From positions 1 to 64,000 of the forward strand of contig DATCVI010000145.1 in the NCBI GenBank assembly GCA_036566925.1: DNA of 64,000 bases, read 5' to 3'. Position numbers and translations under genes: made by a program. The notes under the pieces are model-generated. The model was not told the origin of the DNA and did not search any database. It saw nothing but the letters and a program-made list of their open reading frames with translations. This document shows, in pieces, positions 8,534-16,971 of the stretch (the first letter of the stretch is position 1; each line of letters begins with the position of its first letter). This DNA is from Stenotrophomonas_A sp036566925 (GTDB taxonomy: Bacteria; Pseudomonadota; Gammaproteobacteria; Xanthomonadales; Xanthomonadaceae).

Positions 8534-9691
8534 TTAGCCGCGCGGCGCTAAGCGCAGCATGCGCCCGGCGCCGGCGTCCTTGCCGTCTTCGAGCAGCCAC
8601 ACCGCGCCATCGGGCCCTTGCTCCACTTCGCGGATTCGTTGGCCCATGTCGTAGCGCTCGACCTCTCGCGCCTGCTCGCCATCGAAGGCTACGCGGACCA
8701 GCGACTGCGAAGACAACCCGCCGATCAGGCCATTGCCGCGCCACTGCGGAAACTTGTTGCCGCTGTACAGAATGAAGCCGGCGGGTGAGATGACGGGCGT
8801 CCAGGTCACCTTGGGCGCGGCGAATTCCGGTCGGGTGTCGTGGTCGGGGATCGGCTTGCCGTCGTAGTGGTCGCCGTTGGAGACGATGGGATACCCGTAG
8901 TTGGCGCCACGCTTGATCAGGTTGAGCTCATCGCCACCCTTTGGCCCCATTTCGTGTTCCCACAGCCGGCCCTGCGCGTCGAAGGCGATGCCCAAGGCAT
9001 TGCGATGTCCCAGCGACCATACCTGCGCCGCCACGCCACCCTGGGCTGCAAAGGGGTTGTCCGGCGGCACGCTGCCGTCGTCGTTGAGACGCACGATCTT
9101 GCCGAGGTTGCCCGACATGTCCTGCGCCGGATCGAACTTCTGGCGTTCGCTCGAAGTGATCCACAGCTTGCCGTCGGGGCCGAAGGCAAGGCGGTGACCG
9201 TAATGACCGCGGCCACTGACCTTGGGCACCTGGCGCCAGATCACGGCGACGTCGGACAACGCGCCACCGCCGTTGGCGTCGAGCGCCAGGCGTGCGCGGG
9301 CTACCGCCGCGCCGCGCGTGTCGCCCTCGCCGGCTTCGGCGTAGCTGAGATAAACCCAGCCATTCTTCGCGAAATCCGGATGTGGCAATACATCGCCGAA
9401 GCCGCCCTGGCCGCCGTAGTCCACCTTCGGCACGCCACTGACCTCACCGCTGCGGCCGGTGCGGGGATCCAGGCGCTTGAGGCTGCCGCGGCGCTCACTG
9501 ACCAGCAGCGTGCCATCGGGCAGGAAGGCCATCGCCCAGGGTTCGTCGAAGCGCGCCACCTCGGTGGCAGTGAACGGCCATTGCGCGCGTCCCAATGCAG
9601 CAGGTGCGTCGGCGGCGACGACGCTGGCGGCCAATGGCAGGCCCAGCGCCAGCACCAGGAGCAGGCGGCGAATCGAACGATACGAGGACAT
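8534..9691 (-). CDS. PQQ-dependent soluble aldose dehydrogenase (YliI-like)
   Basis: A 385-aa protein with a signal peptide (MSSYRSIRRLLLVLALGLPL, cleavage near ASVVAAD). The mature part is a six-bladed propeller with the YliI/soluble glucose dehydrogenase landmarks: PWAMAFLPDGTLLVSER, the GRGHYGHRLAFGPDGKLWI segment with the catalytic-type His, SLGHRNALGIAFD, and EHEMGPKGGDELN. Family members oxidise aldose sugars with PQQ in the periplasm. ATG 9691 is preferred over 9772 because it gives a proper signal peptide and has GGAG upstream. It could share carbohydrate use with the nearby GH3 gene, though on the opposite strand. Confidence 0.88.
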   Translation of the reverse strand: MSSYRSIRRLLLVLALGLPLAASVVAADAPAALGRAQWPFTATEVARFDEPWAMAFLPDGTLLVSERRGSLKRLDPRTGRSGEVSGVPKVDYGGQGGFGDVLPHPDFAKNGWVYLSYAEAGEGDTRGAAVARARLALDANGGGALSDVAVIWRQVPKVSGRGHYGHRLAFGPDGKLWITSSERQKFDPAQDMSGNLGKIVRLNDDGSVPPDNPFAAQGGVAAQVWSLGHRNALGIAFDAQGRLWEHEMGPKGGDELNLIKRGANYGYPIVSNGDHYDGKPIPDHDTRPEFAAPKVTWTPVISPAGFILYSGNKFPQWRGNGLIGGLSSQSLVRVAFDGEQAREVERYDMGQRIREVEQGPDGAVWLLEDGKDAGAGRMLRLAPRG

Positions 9692-9750
9692 GCAGGAACT
9701 CCGCGATACGTTGGCCGGCACCTTAGCGCGAACGCCGCCGGGCGGCGACC

Positions 9751-10068
9751 TTAGCCGGTCTGGCGGCCCCAATGCTCGGCGTGCTCCCAGGCGCGACGCA
9801 CCGCGTGCCTTGCCTTGCTCCAGGCCAGGCTCTGGCTGCCCTTGCCGGCCTCCCAGCGATCGCGCAGCTCGGCCTCGACCTGCTCGTAGGCCTGTTCGAA
9901 ATTGCGCACACGCGCTTCGTGCCCGGCCAGGTACGCCGGCTCGTAATCCTCGTAGTGCTCGCCTTCGGCGTAATAGGGCTCTTCGGGGAAACGCTCGCGC
10001 CAGTAGCGCGATACGTCATCGCGTTCGTTTTCCGGCGTGCGGCCCGGGATCTGGTAAGTGACATTCAT
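9751..10068 (-). CDS. Conserved hypothetical acidic protein
   Basis: A 105-aa soluble protein rich in Glu, Tyr and Arg. It contains a YWRERFPEEPYY segment, then YEDYEPAYLAGHE and a C-terminal AWSKARHAVRRAWEHAE helix. Proteins with the Y-x-DY-x-PAY core occur widely in proteobacteria, often beside general-stress genes, without known function. Its neighbours, a small membrane protein and a glycine-rich protein, fit an envelope or stress setting, but that is inference. Confidence 0.7.
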   Translation of the reverse strand: MNVTYQIPGRTPENERDDVSRYWRERFPEEPYYAEGEHYEDYEPAYLAGHEARVRNFEQAYEQVEAELRDRWEAGKGSQSLAWSKARHAVRRAWEHAEHWGRQTG

Positions 10069-10207
10069 GGGAAGTCTCCGTTACGGGAGCCCTCACCGTA
10101 GGTCGCCGTCCGTTAAGCGCACCGGCAGGGGGGGTGAGGGCGCCATTAACGGCGGCCGCGCTTGCAGGTACGATCCGCGCAAGGGGAATTGAACCCGGGG
10201 GATCCAG

Positions 10208-10714
10208 ATGGCCGTATCAACGCTTTCGCCGCTCATGCCTTATCTCACCGCAGCCGGCATGGGCTTGCTCTACTACCGCCGCATGCGCCGCTACTTCGGC
10301 CGCCAGCCCTGGCAGCCCAAGCGCACGATCGCGCGCGTGGTGATCCTCGCCGTGGTGTCGGTGATGCTGCTGTGGTTGTCGGTCGTGTTGCCGCATGTCG
10401 CGCTCGGCATGGCGGGCGGTGCGCTGGTCGGCGTAGCCATCGGGCTGGTGGCGTTGCGCCACACCCACATCGAGATCCGCGAGGGGGCGGCGAGCTACAC
10501 ACCGAACCCGTGGATCGGCGGTGGCCTGGCGTTGTTGCTGGTGGCACGCCTGGCCTGGCGCTGGAGCGCAGGCGCATTCTCTTCCGGCATGGGTCAATCG
10601 GCGCAGCAGGCCAGCCCGCTGACGCTGGCTATCGCGGCGGCGCTGGTGATGTATTCGTTGACCCAGGGCGTGGGACTGATCCTCAGGATGCGCGCGCTGC
10701 ACGCGGCAGCTTGA
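10208..10714 (+). CDS. CcdC/DUF1453-like small integral membrane protein
   Basis: A 168-aa protein with about five hydrophobic helices (PYLTAAGMGLLYY, VVILAVVSVMLLWLSVVL, LGMAGGALVGVAIGLVAL, IGGGLALLLVARLAW, LTLAIAAALVMYSLTQGV) and a short polar loop with HTHIEIREG between helices three and four. The layout resembles the CcdC/DUF1453 family. RBS is GGGGGATCC before ATG 10208. No function can be assigned. Confidence 0.65.
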   Translation: MAVSTLSPLMPYLTAAGMGLLYYRRMRRYFGRQPWQPKRTIARVVILAVVSVMLLWLSVVLPHVALGMAGGALVGVAIGLVALRHTHIEIREGAASYTPNPWIGGGLALLLVARLAWRWSAGAFSSGMGQSAQQASPLTLAIAAALVMYSLTQGVGLILRMRALHAAA

Positions 10715-10724
10715 TGCCGCAGCC

Positions 10725-11222
10725 TCAGGTGCTGGCGCTGGCGGCCTCGTAGGGCAACGGCGTGGCGCCGCTGGCACGAATCGCCGCATCGGCACTTTCC
10801 AGTTCGGGGTCTTCGGCATCGACTACCAACAGGATTCGGCCCGCCTCGATTTCGTCCTCGAAGCGCCGGCGCACCGGGTCGGGCACGGTGGCCCCGACCA
10901 GTGCCGATGACCATGAACCTACCAACGCACCGGCGATCGCCATCACGCCAACGCCGGCCAAGGTAATCCCCAGCGGTGGAATGGCGATAGCCACCAGGCC
11001 CGCCAGCACCCCCGCGGCGCCGCCGCCCGCCGCACCGCGCGCGACCGCGGGCAGGAAGTCGGTCTTGGCTTCCTTGCGCTCATCGGGGATGGCTTCGAGC
11101 TCGATGTCCGAGCGCGCGATCAGCGCCAGGCAGTCGTTGCCGACGCCCGCGGTGCGCGCCGCCTGCAAGGCGTGCTGTGCGCTGGACACATCCGGGGTGC
11201 TGTAGACGCGACGGGTCTTCAT
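10725..11222 (-). CDS. Glycine-zipper membrane protein, YflT/DUF1269-like
   Basis: A 165-aa protein starting MKTRRVYSTPDVSSAQHAL. An N-terminal alpha/beta part (GVGNDCLALIARSDIELEAI) precedes a long Gly/Ala-rich hydrophobic hairpin, roughly residues 60-110, with glycine-zipper spacing, and a C-terminal soluble part ending RASGATPLPY. This matches general-stress membrane proteins of the YflT/DUF1269 type. ATG 11222 is preferred to 11267 because the upstream extension is not conserved in style. It is convergent with the preceding membrane protein, 10 bp apart. Confidence 0.65.
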   Translation of the reverse strand: MKTRRVYSTPDVSSAQHALQAARTAGVGNDCLALIARSDIELEAIPDERKEAKTDFLPAVARGAAGGGAAGVLAGLVAIAIPPLGITLAGVGVMAIAGALVGSWSSALVGATVPDPVRRRFEDEIEAGRILLVVDAEDPELESADAAIRASGATPLPYEAASAST

Positions 11223-11326
11223 CAGGGCTCCTGTGCCGGCCGCGCGCTGCGGCCGATGCTGCGGCACAGGGTCGGCAGGGCCGGGTTATGCGCCGGTGAG
11301 CGGGATGCGAACCCTGCGAGAAGCAG

Positions 11327-12628
11327 CTAGAGCGTCTTGCGCGGGAACAAATAGATGCCCGCGCCCACCAGCAATGCCACGCCGGTGGCCGCCAGGTTCT
11401 GCCAGCTCGCACTGGCGAGCAAGGCCAGCGAGAGCGCGAGTGCCGCCAGCGGAATCAGCGGCCCACCCGGCAGCCGCAGCACGTCCCGGCGTTCGCGATA
11501 ACGGCGCGCCAAGACCAGCACCGCAGCCGCCGTGCCGATATAAGCAAGCAGGCGCGTGACCATCGACAGCAACGCCAACTGCACGAACGAACCGGACAAC
11601 GCCAGCGCCAGCGAGATCACGCCCTGGGTCAGCACCGCCGCCGCCGGGGTGTGGAAGCGCGGGTGCACCTGCGCGAGGAACTTCGGGCCGTAACCGTCGC
11701 GCGCCAACGCATAGAGGAAGCGCGGCCCGAGCATCACCGTATTGCTGGTGGTGCCGAGGATGGAGATCGTCGCGCCCACGGTGAGGATCAGCGCGAGGAT
11801 CTCGCCGCCGAAACGACTCGCGGCATCGGCCAGCGGCGCCTGCGAGGTCGCAATGCCGGGCAGGTTGCCCTGCGCCACCAATTGCACCAGCGCGTAGATC
11901 AGGGTGACGGTGATGATCATCGTCACCAGTGCGAACGGCAGGTCGCGGCGCGGGTTGTGGTATTCGCTCGCCGCCGCCGGGATGTTCTCGAAACCGGCAT
12001 AGGCGAACAGCAACAACAGGGCCGCCTGGCCGAGGTTGCCGACATTGCCCAAGTCCGGCGCCTGGCCGGAAAACGCCCAGGACCAGTCGATGTAGAACAC
12101 GCCGATGCCGATGAACAACAGCAGCGGCACCAGCTTGCCGATCGCCAGGGCAACGCCGGTGCGCGCGGCCGAGCGAACGCCGATGACGTTGATCGCGGTC
12201 AGCAGCCCGAGCGAGCCGGCGACCACGCACAGGCGCGCCAGACCTTGCGTGCCTGCTGCCGGCCAGAAGCGGGCGACCGCATCGGCCAGGCCGTTGCTCA
12301 ACGCTGCGGCCGAGCTGATGCGGGTCAGCCAGATCATCCAGCCGATCTCGAATCCAATGAACGGACCAAACGCCTCGCGCGCATAGAGGTAGCTGCCGCC
12401 GGGCTGGTCGAAGCAGCTCGCCGCCTGCGCGTAGCAGGCCACCAGCAGCGCCACTACCAGGCCGGCCAGCACGACCGCCCACAGGCTCATCGGGCCGAGC
12501 AGGGCGGCGGTGGCGGCCGGCAACAGGTAGATGCCGCTGCCGATGACATCGTTGATCGAGAGCCCGACCAGCTGCCAGCGGCCTACCGCACGAACCAGGT
12601 GTGGCTTTTCGGCCGAGGGCGCGCTCAT
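11327..12628 (-). CDS. APC-superfamily amino acid permease
   Basis: A 433-aa transporter with about twelve membrane helices. It starts MSAPSAEKPHLVRAVGRWQL, then the APC signature IGSGIYLLP, and continues with CYAQAASCFDQPGGSYLY and FAYAGFENIPAAASEY, typical of the amino acid permease fold. The ATG (12628-12626) overlaps the TGA of the L,D-transpeptidase gene (ATGA), so it is translationally coupled to the murein-related operon. It is the likely inner-membrane importer for amino acids released from peptides; substrate not predictable in detail. Confidence 0.9.
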   Translation of the reverse strand: MSAPSAEKPHLVRAVGRWQLVGLSINDVIGSGIYLLPAATAALLGPMSLWAVVLAGLVVALLVACYAQAASCFDQPGGSYLYAREAFGPFIGFEIGWMIWLTRISSAAALSNGLADAVARFWPAAGTQGLARLCVVAGSLGLLTAINVIGVRSAARTGVALAIGKLVPLLLFIGIGVFYIDWSWAFSGQAPDLGNVGNLGQAALLLLFAYAGFENIPAAASEYHNPRRDLPFALVTMIITVTLIYALVQLVAQGNLPGIATSQAPLADAASRFGGEILALILTVGATISILGTTSNTVMLGPRFLYALARDGYGPKFLAQVHPRFHTPAAAVLTQGVISLALALSGSFVQLALLSMVTRLLAYIGTAAAVLVLARRYRERRDVLRLPGGPLIPLAALALSLALLASASWQNLAATGVALLVGAGIYLFPRKTL

Positions 12629-13398
12629 GGCGCGTCTCCGCCGGCCGGCAACTGCCAGGAGGCCTGCAGGCGCCGGTACTCGGCCGCCGGCAGCAGGACA
12701 AACCGGGGCTGGCGCGCCGGCTGCAGCCACGCCAGCAAGTGCTGCATGTTGGCCGCGTCCATCGCCGTGCAACCGGCGGTGGTTTCCCCCGGCTTGCGCC
12801 ACAGGTGGCCGAAGATGCAGCTGCCGCGCCCGGGCACCGCCGCGGCGTTGTGTTCGATCACGAAGCCCTGGCGGTAACGCAGGTCGCCGTTGTGGTGCAG
12901 GTCCAGGCGCATCGCTTCGCTGGAGCCTTGCACCGCGGCCTGGCCCACCTTGGCGGCAGACACGATCTGGTTGTAGAGCGGCGAAGCCGGCACGTCCATG
13001 CACCAGTCGTCGGCCTGCATCTGCTGGTAGGGCATCTTGCTGTCGACCCGCGCGGTATAGCCGAAGGCGGTGCCAAGGCCGAAGACACCGGCCGGACTGC
13101 GGCCGTCGCCTTCCTGCTTGCGCGGCTGCTCCGCACTCGGTGGTTGCAGGCCATCGCCCCAGGCACTGCCGTTGCGGCCGATGGCCACCGCCCAGCCCGG
13201 GCCGGTGGCGCGCCACTGCCCATGCGCGTCGCGTTCGTAAGTGCGCAGGCGGCCCTGGTTGGCCTGCCAATCGGCGGTGGTCACCACGACCAGCTGCGAG
13301 GCGCCCTGCAGCGGATCGGCAGGCGCGGTCCCGGCGTGCGCCACCAGGGAGAAGGCGCAGGCCAGGACAGGCAACAACAGGCGGGACAGGGCGGTCAT
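12625..13398 (-). CDS. Secreted L,D-transpeptidase (YkuD-like) family protein
   Basis: A 257-aa protein with a signal peptide (MTALSRLLLPVLACAFSLVAHA). The C-terminal half carries the catalytic block IFGHLWRK followed by TTAGCTAMD, matching the His-x(n)-Gly-Cys arrangement of L,D-transpeptidase active sites, plus RSPAGVFGLGTAFGY, typical of these folds. Enzymes of this fold cut or form peptide bonds in murein stems or act as related amidohydrolases. It is the fourth gene of the minus-strand murein-peptide operon, coupled to the downstream permease by ATGA. Whether it is a transferase or a hydrolase cannot be told. Confidence 0.82.
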   Translation of the reverse strand: MTALSRLLLPVLACAFSLVAHAGTAPADPLQGASQLVVVTTADWQANQGRLRTYERDAHGQWRATGPGWAVAIGRNGSAWGDGLQPPSAEQPRKQEGDGRSPAGVFGLGTAFGYTARVDSKMPYQQMQADDWCMDVPASPLYNQIVSAAKVGQAAVQGSSEAMRLDLHHNGDLRYRQGFVIEHNAAAVPGRGSCIFGHLWRKPGETTAGCTAMDAANMQHLLAWLQPARQPRFVLLPAAEYRRLQASWQLPAGGDAP

Positions 13399-13429
13399 GG
13401 ATCGATCCGGCAGGGCGACGGCGAAAGGG

Positions 13430-14281
13430 TCACGATTCGAGCAGCTGCTGTACCCGTTCCAGATTGTGCGCCAGCTGGCGCCCGCGCTCGGGGTTGGCCT
13501 GGCACAACAGTACGAAGACGAAGTCGAGCAGGTACTGCAGGGAAGAACGGTAGAGCAACTGCTCGATATGCGCTGCTGGATCATGCGCTGAAATCGCCAG
13601 CGAAGCATCGGCCATCGCGCGCAACGGGTTGGCGGTGTGGCGGGTGATCGACACCAGCCGGCCACCGGCGGCCTTGAATTCGCGCGCGGCGTGGCTGAGT
13701 TGGGCGAGCTGGCCGAACTCGGAAAACATCAACAGCACATCGCCGCTGCGCACCGCCGAGAGGTTGGAGATCAGCAGGATCGGGTCGGCATGGTGCACGG
13801 TGAGCACGCCGAGCAGCGATAGCCGCATCGCGAACTCACGCGCGTACACACCGTCGTCGCCGAGGCCGCAGACGAACACCTTCGGCGCCTGGTCGAGCAG
13901 GGTGACGATGGTTTCGACATCCGCGCGTGGGTTGAGCAGGCGGGTCTCTTCTTCCGCGGCGGCCTTGCTGCTGCGCAGGGCCTGGTCCAGGGCGGCGTAG
14001 CCATCGTCTTCGGCGCTGAGCTGGCGGGTGGCGACCGGGTGGCCGTTGCCGATGCGGGCAACGGCTTCGCCGACCGAGAACTTAAGGTCCGGGTAGCCCT
14101 TGAAGCCGAGCTTCTGGCTGAACTTCACCACCGACGACTGGCTGATGCCCAGGGCATTGGCCAGCTGCTGCGAGGAGTAGTCGCGCAGCAGGTGGGCGTT
14201 GTCGAGGATGAAGTCGGCGATGCGGCGTTCGATAGCCGACATGCTGTCGCGTTCGGAGCGGATTTTCAGCAGAGGCGGCAT
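13430..14281 (-). CDS. RpiR/MurR-family transcriptional regulator
   Basis: A 283-aa regulator. The N-terminal HTH (about 1-77) reads MSAIERRIADFILDN, SSQQLANALGISQSSVVKFS and LGFKGYPDLKF, characteristic of RpiR. The C-terminal SIS domain (about 125-265) includes VFVCGLGDDGVYAREFAMRL and GDVLLMFSEFGQLAQ. RpiR proteins usually sense phosphosugars; the E. coli member MurR senses MurNAc-6-phosphate. Here the neighbours handle murein peptides, so it is the natural candidate to control the divergent promoters at 16864-16938. It lies 21 bp after the epimerase stop, in the same transcript. Confidence 0.9.
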   Translation of the reverse strand: MPPLLKIRSERDSMSAIERRIADFILDNAHLLRDYSSQQLANALGISQSSVVKFSQKLGFKGYPDLKFSVGEAVARIGNGHPVATRQLSAEDDGYAALDQALRSSKAAAEEETRLLNPRADVETIVTLLDQAPKVFVCGLGDDGVYAREFAMRLSLLGVLTVHHADPILLISNLSAVRSGDVLLMFSEFGQLAQLSHAAREFKAAGGRLVSITRHTANPLRAMADASLAISAHDPAAHIEQLLYRSSLQYLLDFVFVLLCQANPERGRQLAHNLERVQQLLES

Positions 14282-14302
14282 AGGCGGTCGTTTGATCTAC
14301 TG

Positions 14303-15400
14303 CTACAGGTCCAGCAGTTCCAGGCCGCGAATTTCCTTGATGCCCAGGCCTGGGGCATCGGTAATGGTTATTTCCGATTCGTTGAAGATCACGCCGCCCT
14401 CCACCGGGTTGAACAGGCCCAGCGAGGGGCCGTCGAGGTCGACCTTGGTGATGGCGTCGGATTTGGCCACCGCCAGGTGCACGGCGGCCGCGACGCTGAT
14501 GCTGGATTCGATCATGCAGCCGATCATGCACGGGATTCCGTAGAGTTGGGCGATATCGGCGATGCGGATGGCATTGGCGATGCCGCCGGTCTTCATCAGC
14601 TTGATGTTGATGATGTCGGCGGCGCGGCGCTGGATGAGGTCGAAGACCTGGGTCGGCGCGAACACGCTCTCATCGGCCATCACCGGCGTGTTGACGCGGT
14701 CGGTGACGTACTTGAGGCCGTCGATGTCGTTGGCCTTGACCGGCTGTTCGAGCAGTTCCAGGACCACGCCGGCTTCTTCCAGCGCGCGCATGGCGAAGAC
14801 CGCCTGCTTGGCGGTCCAGCCCTGGTTGGCGTCCAGGCGCAGCAAGGCGCGGCCCTCGACGGCGGCGTGGATCGCCTTGACCCGCTCGATATCCAGGCCG
14901 ATGTCCTTGCCGACCTTGATCTTCAGCGATTCGAAGCCGCGGTCGATGGCCGAAACCGAGTCGGCCACCATCTTGTCGATGTAGTCGACACTGATGGTGA
15001 TGTCGGTGGTGATCACCGGATCGCCACCGCCCAGCATCTGGTACAGCGGCGCGCCGTGCAGCTGCGCCCACAGGTCGTACACGGCGATCTCCACCGCCGC
15101 CTTGGCGCTGGTGTTGCGCTCCATCGAGGACTGGATCAGGCCGCTGAGGCGGTTGAGGTTGGAGACGTCCTGGCCGATCAGGCGCGGGCCGATGAAGCGG
15201 TGGATGGCCTCGATGATCGAGCCCAGGGTGTCGCCGGTGATCGGCGCGGTGGCCGGGGCTTCGCCGTAGCCGGTATGGCCGGTATCGGTGTGGATGAGCA
15301 CGACCACGTCCTCGACCGTTTCCACGGTGCGCAGTGCGGTCTTGAACGGGGTCTTCAACGGCACGCGCAGCATGCCGAGCTGGATATCGGTGATCTTCAT
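14303..15400 (-). CDS. L-Ala-D/L-Glu (dipeptide) epimerase
   Basis: A 365-aa enolase-superfamily enzyme. The MLE-type active site is complete: Lys160 and Lys162 in LKIKVG, Asp190 in RLDANQGW, Glu218 in LLEQP, Asp243 in MADES and Lys267 in INIKLMKTGG, with spacing that matches Bacillus YkfB and E. coli YcjG. Such enzymes epimerise the L-Ala-D-Glu released from murein so that it can be used as a normal L,L-dipeptide. No signal peptide, hence cytoplasmic. Its ATG overlaps the TGA of the NlpC/P60 gene (ATGA), which supports a two-step cut-then-epimerise pathway. Confidence 0.9.
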   Translation of the reverse strand: MKITDIQLGMLRVPLKTPFKTALRTVETVEDVVVLIHTDTGHTGYGEAPATAPITGDTLGSIIEAIHRFIGPRLIGQDVSNLNRLSGLIQSSMERNTSAKAAVEIAVYDLWAQLHGAPLYQMLGGGDPVITTDITISVDYIDKMVADSVSAIDRGFESLKIKVGKDIGLDIERVKAIHAAVEGRALLRLDANQGWTAKQAVFAMRALEEAGVVLELLEQPVKANDIDGLKYVTDRVNTPVMADESVFAPTQVFDLIQRRAADIINIKLMKTGGIANAIRIADIAQLYGIPCMIGCMIESSISVAAAVHLAVAKSDAITKVDLDGPSLGLFNPVEGGVIFNESEITITDAPGLGIKEIRGLELLDL

Positions 15401-16842
15401 TCGTGGGTCCGCGGGCGGATACGCTGGATGTTGGTGATGCGATCGACGTAGGTGACGGTGTCGCTGGCGAGCATGGGTTCCAGCGGGGTCACCGAGACGC
15501 CGTTGAGGTGGGCCGAAAGGCGCTTGCCGTCAGGTCCGGCCCAGCCGCCGCCGGCGGTGTCGTGGATCATGTAGGTCAGGCCCTGGTCGTGGCCCAGCGT
15601 CACCATGACGTGGCCGGGGATGTACACCAGGTCGCCGACCTGCAGTTCCTTCACCGCGGCCAGGCGCTTGCCGGCGCCGTCGCTCTTGTCGAAGGCAATG
15701 CGGTCCAGCGCCGGGCTGATTGCCTGCGCGCTGGTGTTGCGCGGCATCAGCACGCCGAAGGCGCGGTAGATTTCCGAGACGAAGCCGCTGCAATCGCGGG
15801 TGTCGTAGGAATGGCCCCAGCCATAGCGTTCGCCGAGGAACTTGAAGGCCTGGGTGATGAGGTTGCGCGGGGTCAGGGCCAGGTAGTCGGCGGCGGTGTC
15901 TTCGCTGCGCGGCAGCAGCGCCGGTACCAGCGCCAGGCTGCCGTCGGCATTGCGGATCGGCACCTGCACCACCCAGGCGGTGTAGGGATGTTGGCCATTG
16001 ACCGGCTTGTCTAGCGGCCAATCGGCCAGCACCGGCACGCGCACGCCCATGTCCAATTGCAGCCGCGAGACCTGCGGCTGTTCCGGCGTGTAGGTGGTAA
16101 ACGCGGTCGCGCCGGTCACCACCCGATGCGGCCCTTGCTGGCCGTAGCCGAAGACCTGCTCGGCCGGCCCGGTGGCGACCGCGATCTTTTCGATCCAGGC
16201 GTTGTAGCGCTCGCTGGCGACGAACAGCCATTGCCCATCGGCGCTCTCGTGCAGCACGGCGACCGCGTCGCCGGGGAACAGCGCCGATTCCTGGAAACGG
16301 TCGATGTCGGTGTCGTCGTTGCTGCTGAAGATGCGCTCCTGCGTGGGGAAGGTGCGCAGGGCCGCGCGGCGGGTGACCAGGCCGAATTGCAGCGGCCGCG
16401 TTGCGGGCACGGCAGCGAGCGCGAGATTGGCGTCGAATGCATCCAGGCGCGCAGCGCCCACGGCTTTTCCAGCGTTGTCGAACATCGGCTTGGTCGGACG
16501 CACCGACAAGCCCTGGATCTGCTCACGCACGAACGCGGCCGGCAGCGGCGAGGGCAGCGCGCGCAGGTCGTGGATTGCGGTGTCCTCGGCACGCATGCGC
16601 GCGTTCTGCGCCTGGATGCCGGCGCGGTCGAGCAGGACGCGGTCCGGCTCGGACTGGCGTGCGATCCAATAGCCAGGCGTGAGCTGTTGCGGCGACACGC
16701 CGACCACGCCAGTCGTCGGATCGACCGGCACGCGCGGCACCGGCGCGGCCTGCGCGGCGAACACAACGACACAAAGCGCGAGCGCACCGGCCCAGACCGG
16801 CGAGGCGAAACGGCGCGCGGTGCTGCGCGGCTGGATGATCAT
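15397..16842 (-). CDS. Secreted NlpC/P60 murein peptidase with SH3-like domains (YkfC-like)
   Basis: A 481-aa protein with a signal peptide (MIIQPRSTARRFASPVWAGA, cleavage near AAQAAP). Residues about 150-300 form SH3-like segments (AVLHESADGQWLFVASERY; WVVQVPIRNADGS). The C-terminal NlpC/P60 domain has catalytic Cys351 in RDCSGF and His411 in PGHVMV. This is the YkfC architecture: gamma-D-glutamyl-L-diamino acid endopeptidases that release L-Ala-D-Glu from free murein peptides. The start is fixed by GGGGAGG upstream and the signal peptide; a far longer open frame upstream crosses the divergent promoter and is rejected. First gene of the minus-strand operon. Confidence 0.88.
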   Translation of the reverse strand: MIIQPRSTARRFASPVWAGALALCVVVFAAQAAPVPRVPVDPTTGVVGVSPQQLTPGYWIARQSEPDRVLLDRAGIQAQNARMRAEDTAIHDLRALPSPLPAAFVREQIQGLSVRPTKPMFDNAGKAVGAARLDAFDANLALAAVPATRPLQFGLVTRRAALRTFPTQERIFSSNDDTDIDRFQESALFPGDAVAVLHESADGQWLFVASERYNAWIEKIAVATGPAEQVFGYGQQGPHRVVTGATAFTTYTPEQPQVSRLQLDMGVRVPVLADWPLDKPVNGQHPYTAWVVQVPIRNADGSLALVPALLPRSEDTAADYLALTPRNLITQAFKFLGERYGWGHSYDTRDCSGFVSEIYRAFGVLMPRNTSAQAISPALDRIAFDKSDGAGKRLAAVKELQVGDLVYIPGHVMVTLGHDQGLTYMIHDTAGGGWAGPDGKRLSAHLNGVSVTPLEPMLASDTVTYVDRITNIQRIRPRTHE

Positions 16843-16863
16843 CGGCGGCCTCCCCGGGAAACG

Positions 16864-16938
16864 TTCAAGAATATTTATTCGTTTCAGGCGACATTGCAAG
16901 AATAAATTATTGACCCTGTGCCACCATCGTGTTACACA
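16864..16938. promoter_or_regulatory. Divergent promoter region with twin CAAGAATA operator candidates
   Basis: This is an AT-rich island between the divergent murein-peptide gene strings. CAAGAATA occurs at 16866-16873 and 16897-16904, 31 bp apart (about three helical turns). Each is followed by a partial mirror (GAATA-TT-TATTC; GAATA-AAT-TATTG). On the minus strand TTGCAA (16899-16894), a 16-bp spacer and TAAATA form a plausible promoter for the NlpC gene. On the plus strand TTGACC (16910-16915) and TACACA (16933-16938, 17-bp spacer) can serve the transglutaminase gene. Both repeats fall on these elements. Likely regulator: the RpiR protein at 13430-14281, by inference. Confidence 0.55.
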
Positions 16939-16971
16939 GCGATGACCCGCCTTCACCTGGGAAGTGTCGTC

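Noticed and set aside
10178..10206. Minus-strand GGGTTCAATTCCCC that resembles the T arm of a tRNA
   Set aside because: The stem does not pair beyond three bases, no acceptor or anticodon stem is found around it, and it lies within a 139-bp gap with a clear RBS for the next gene.
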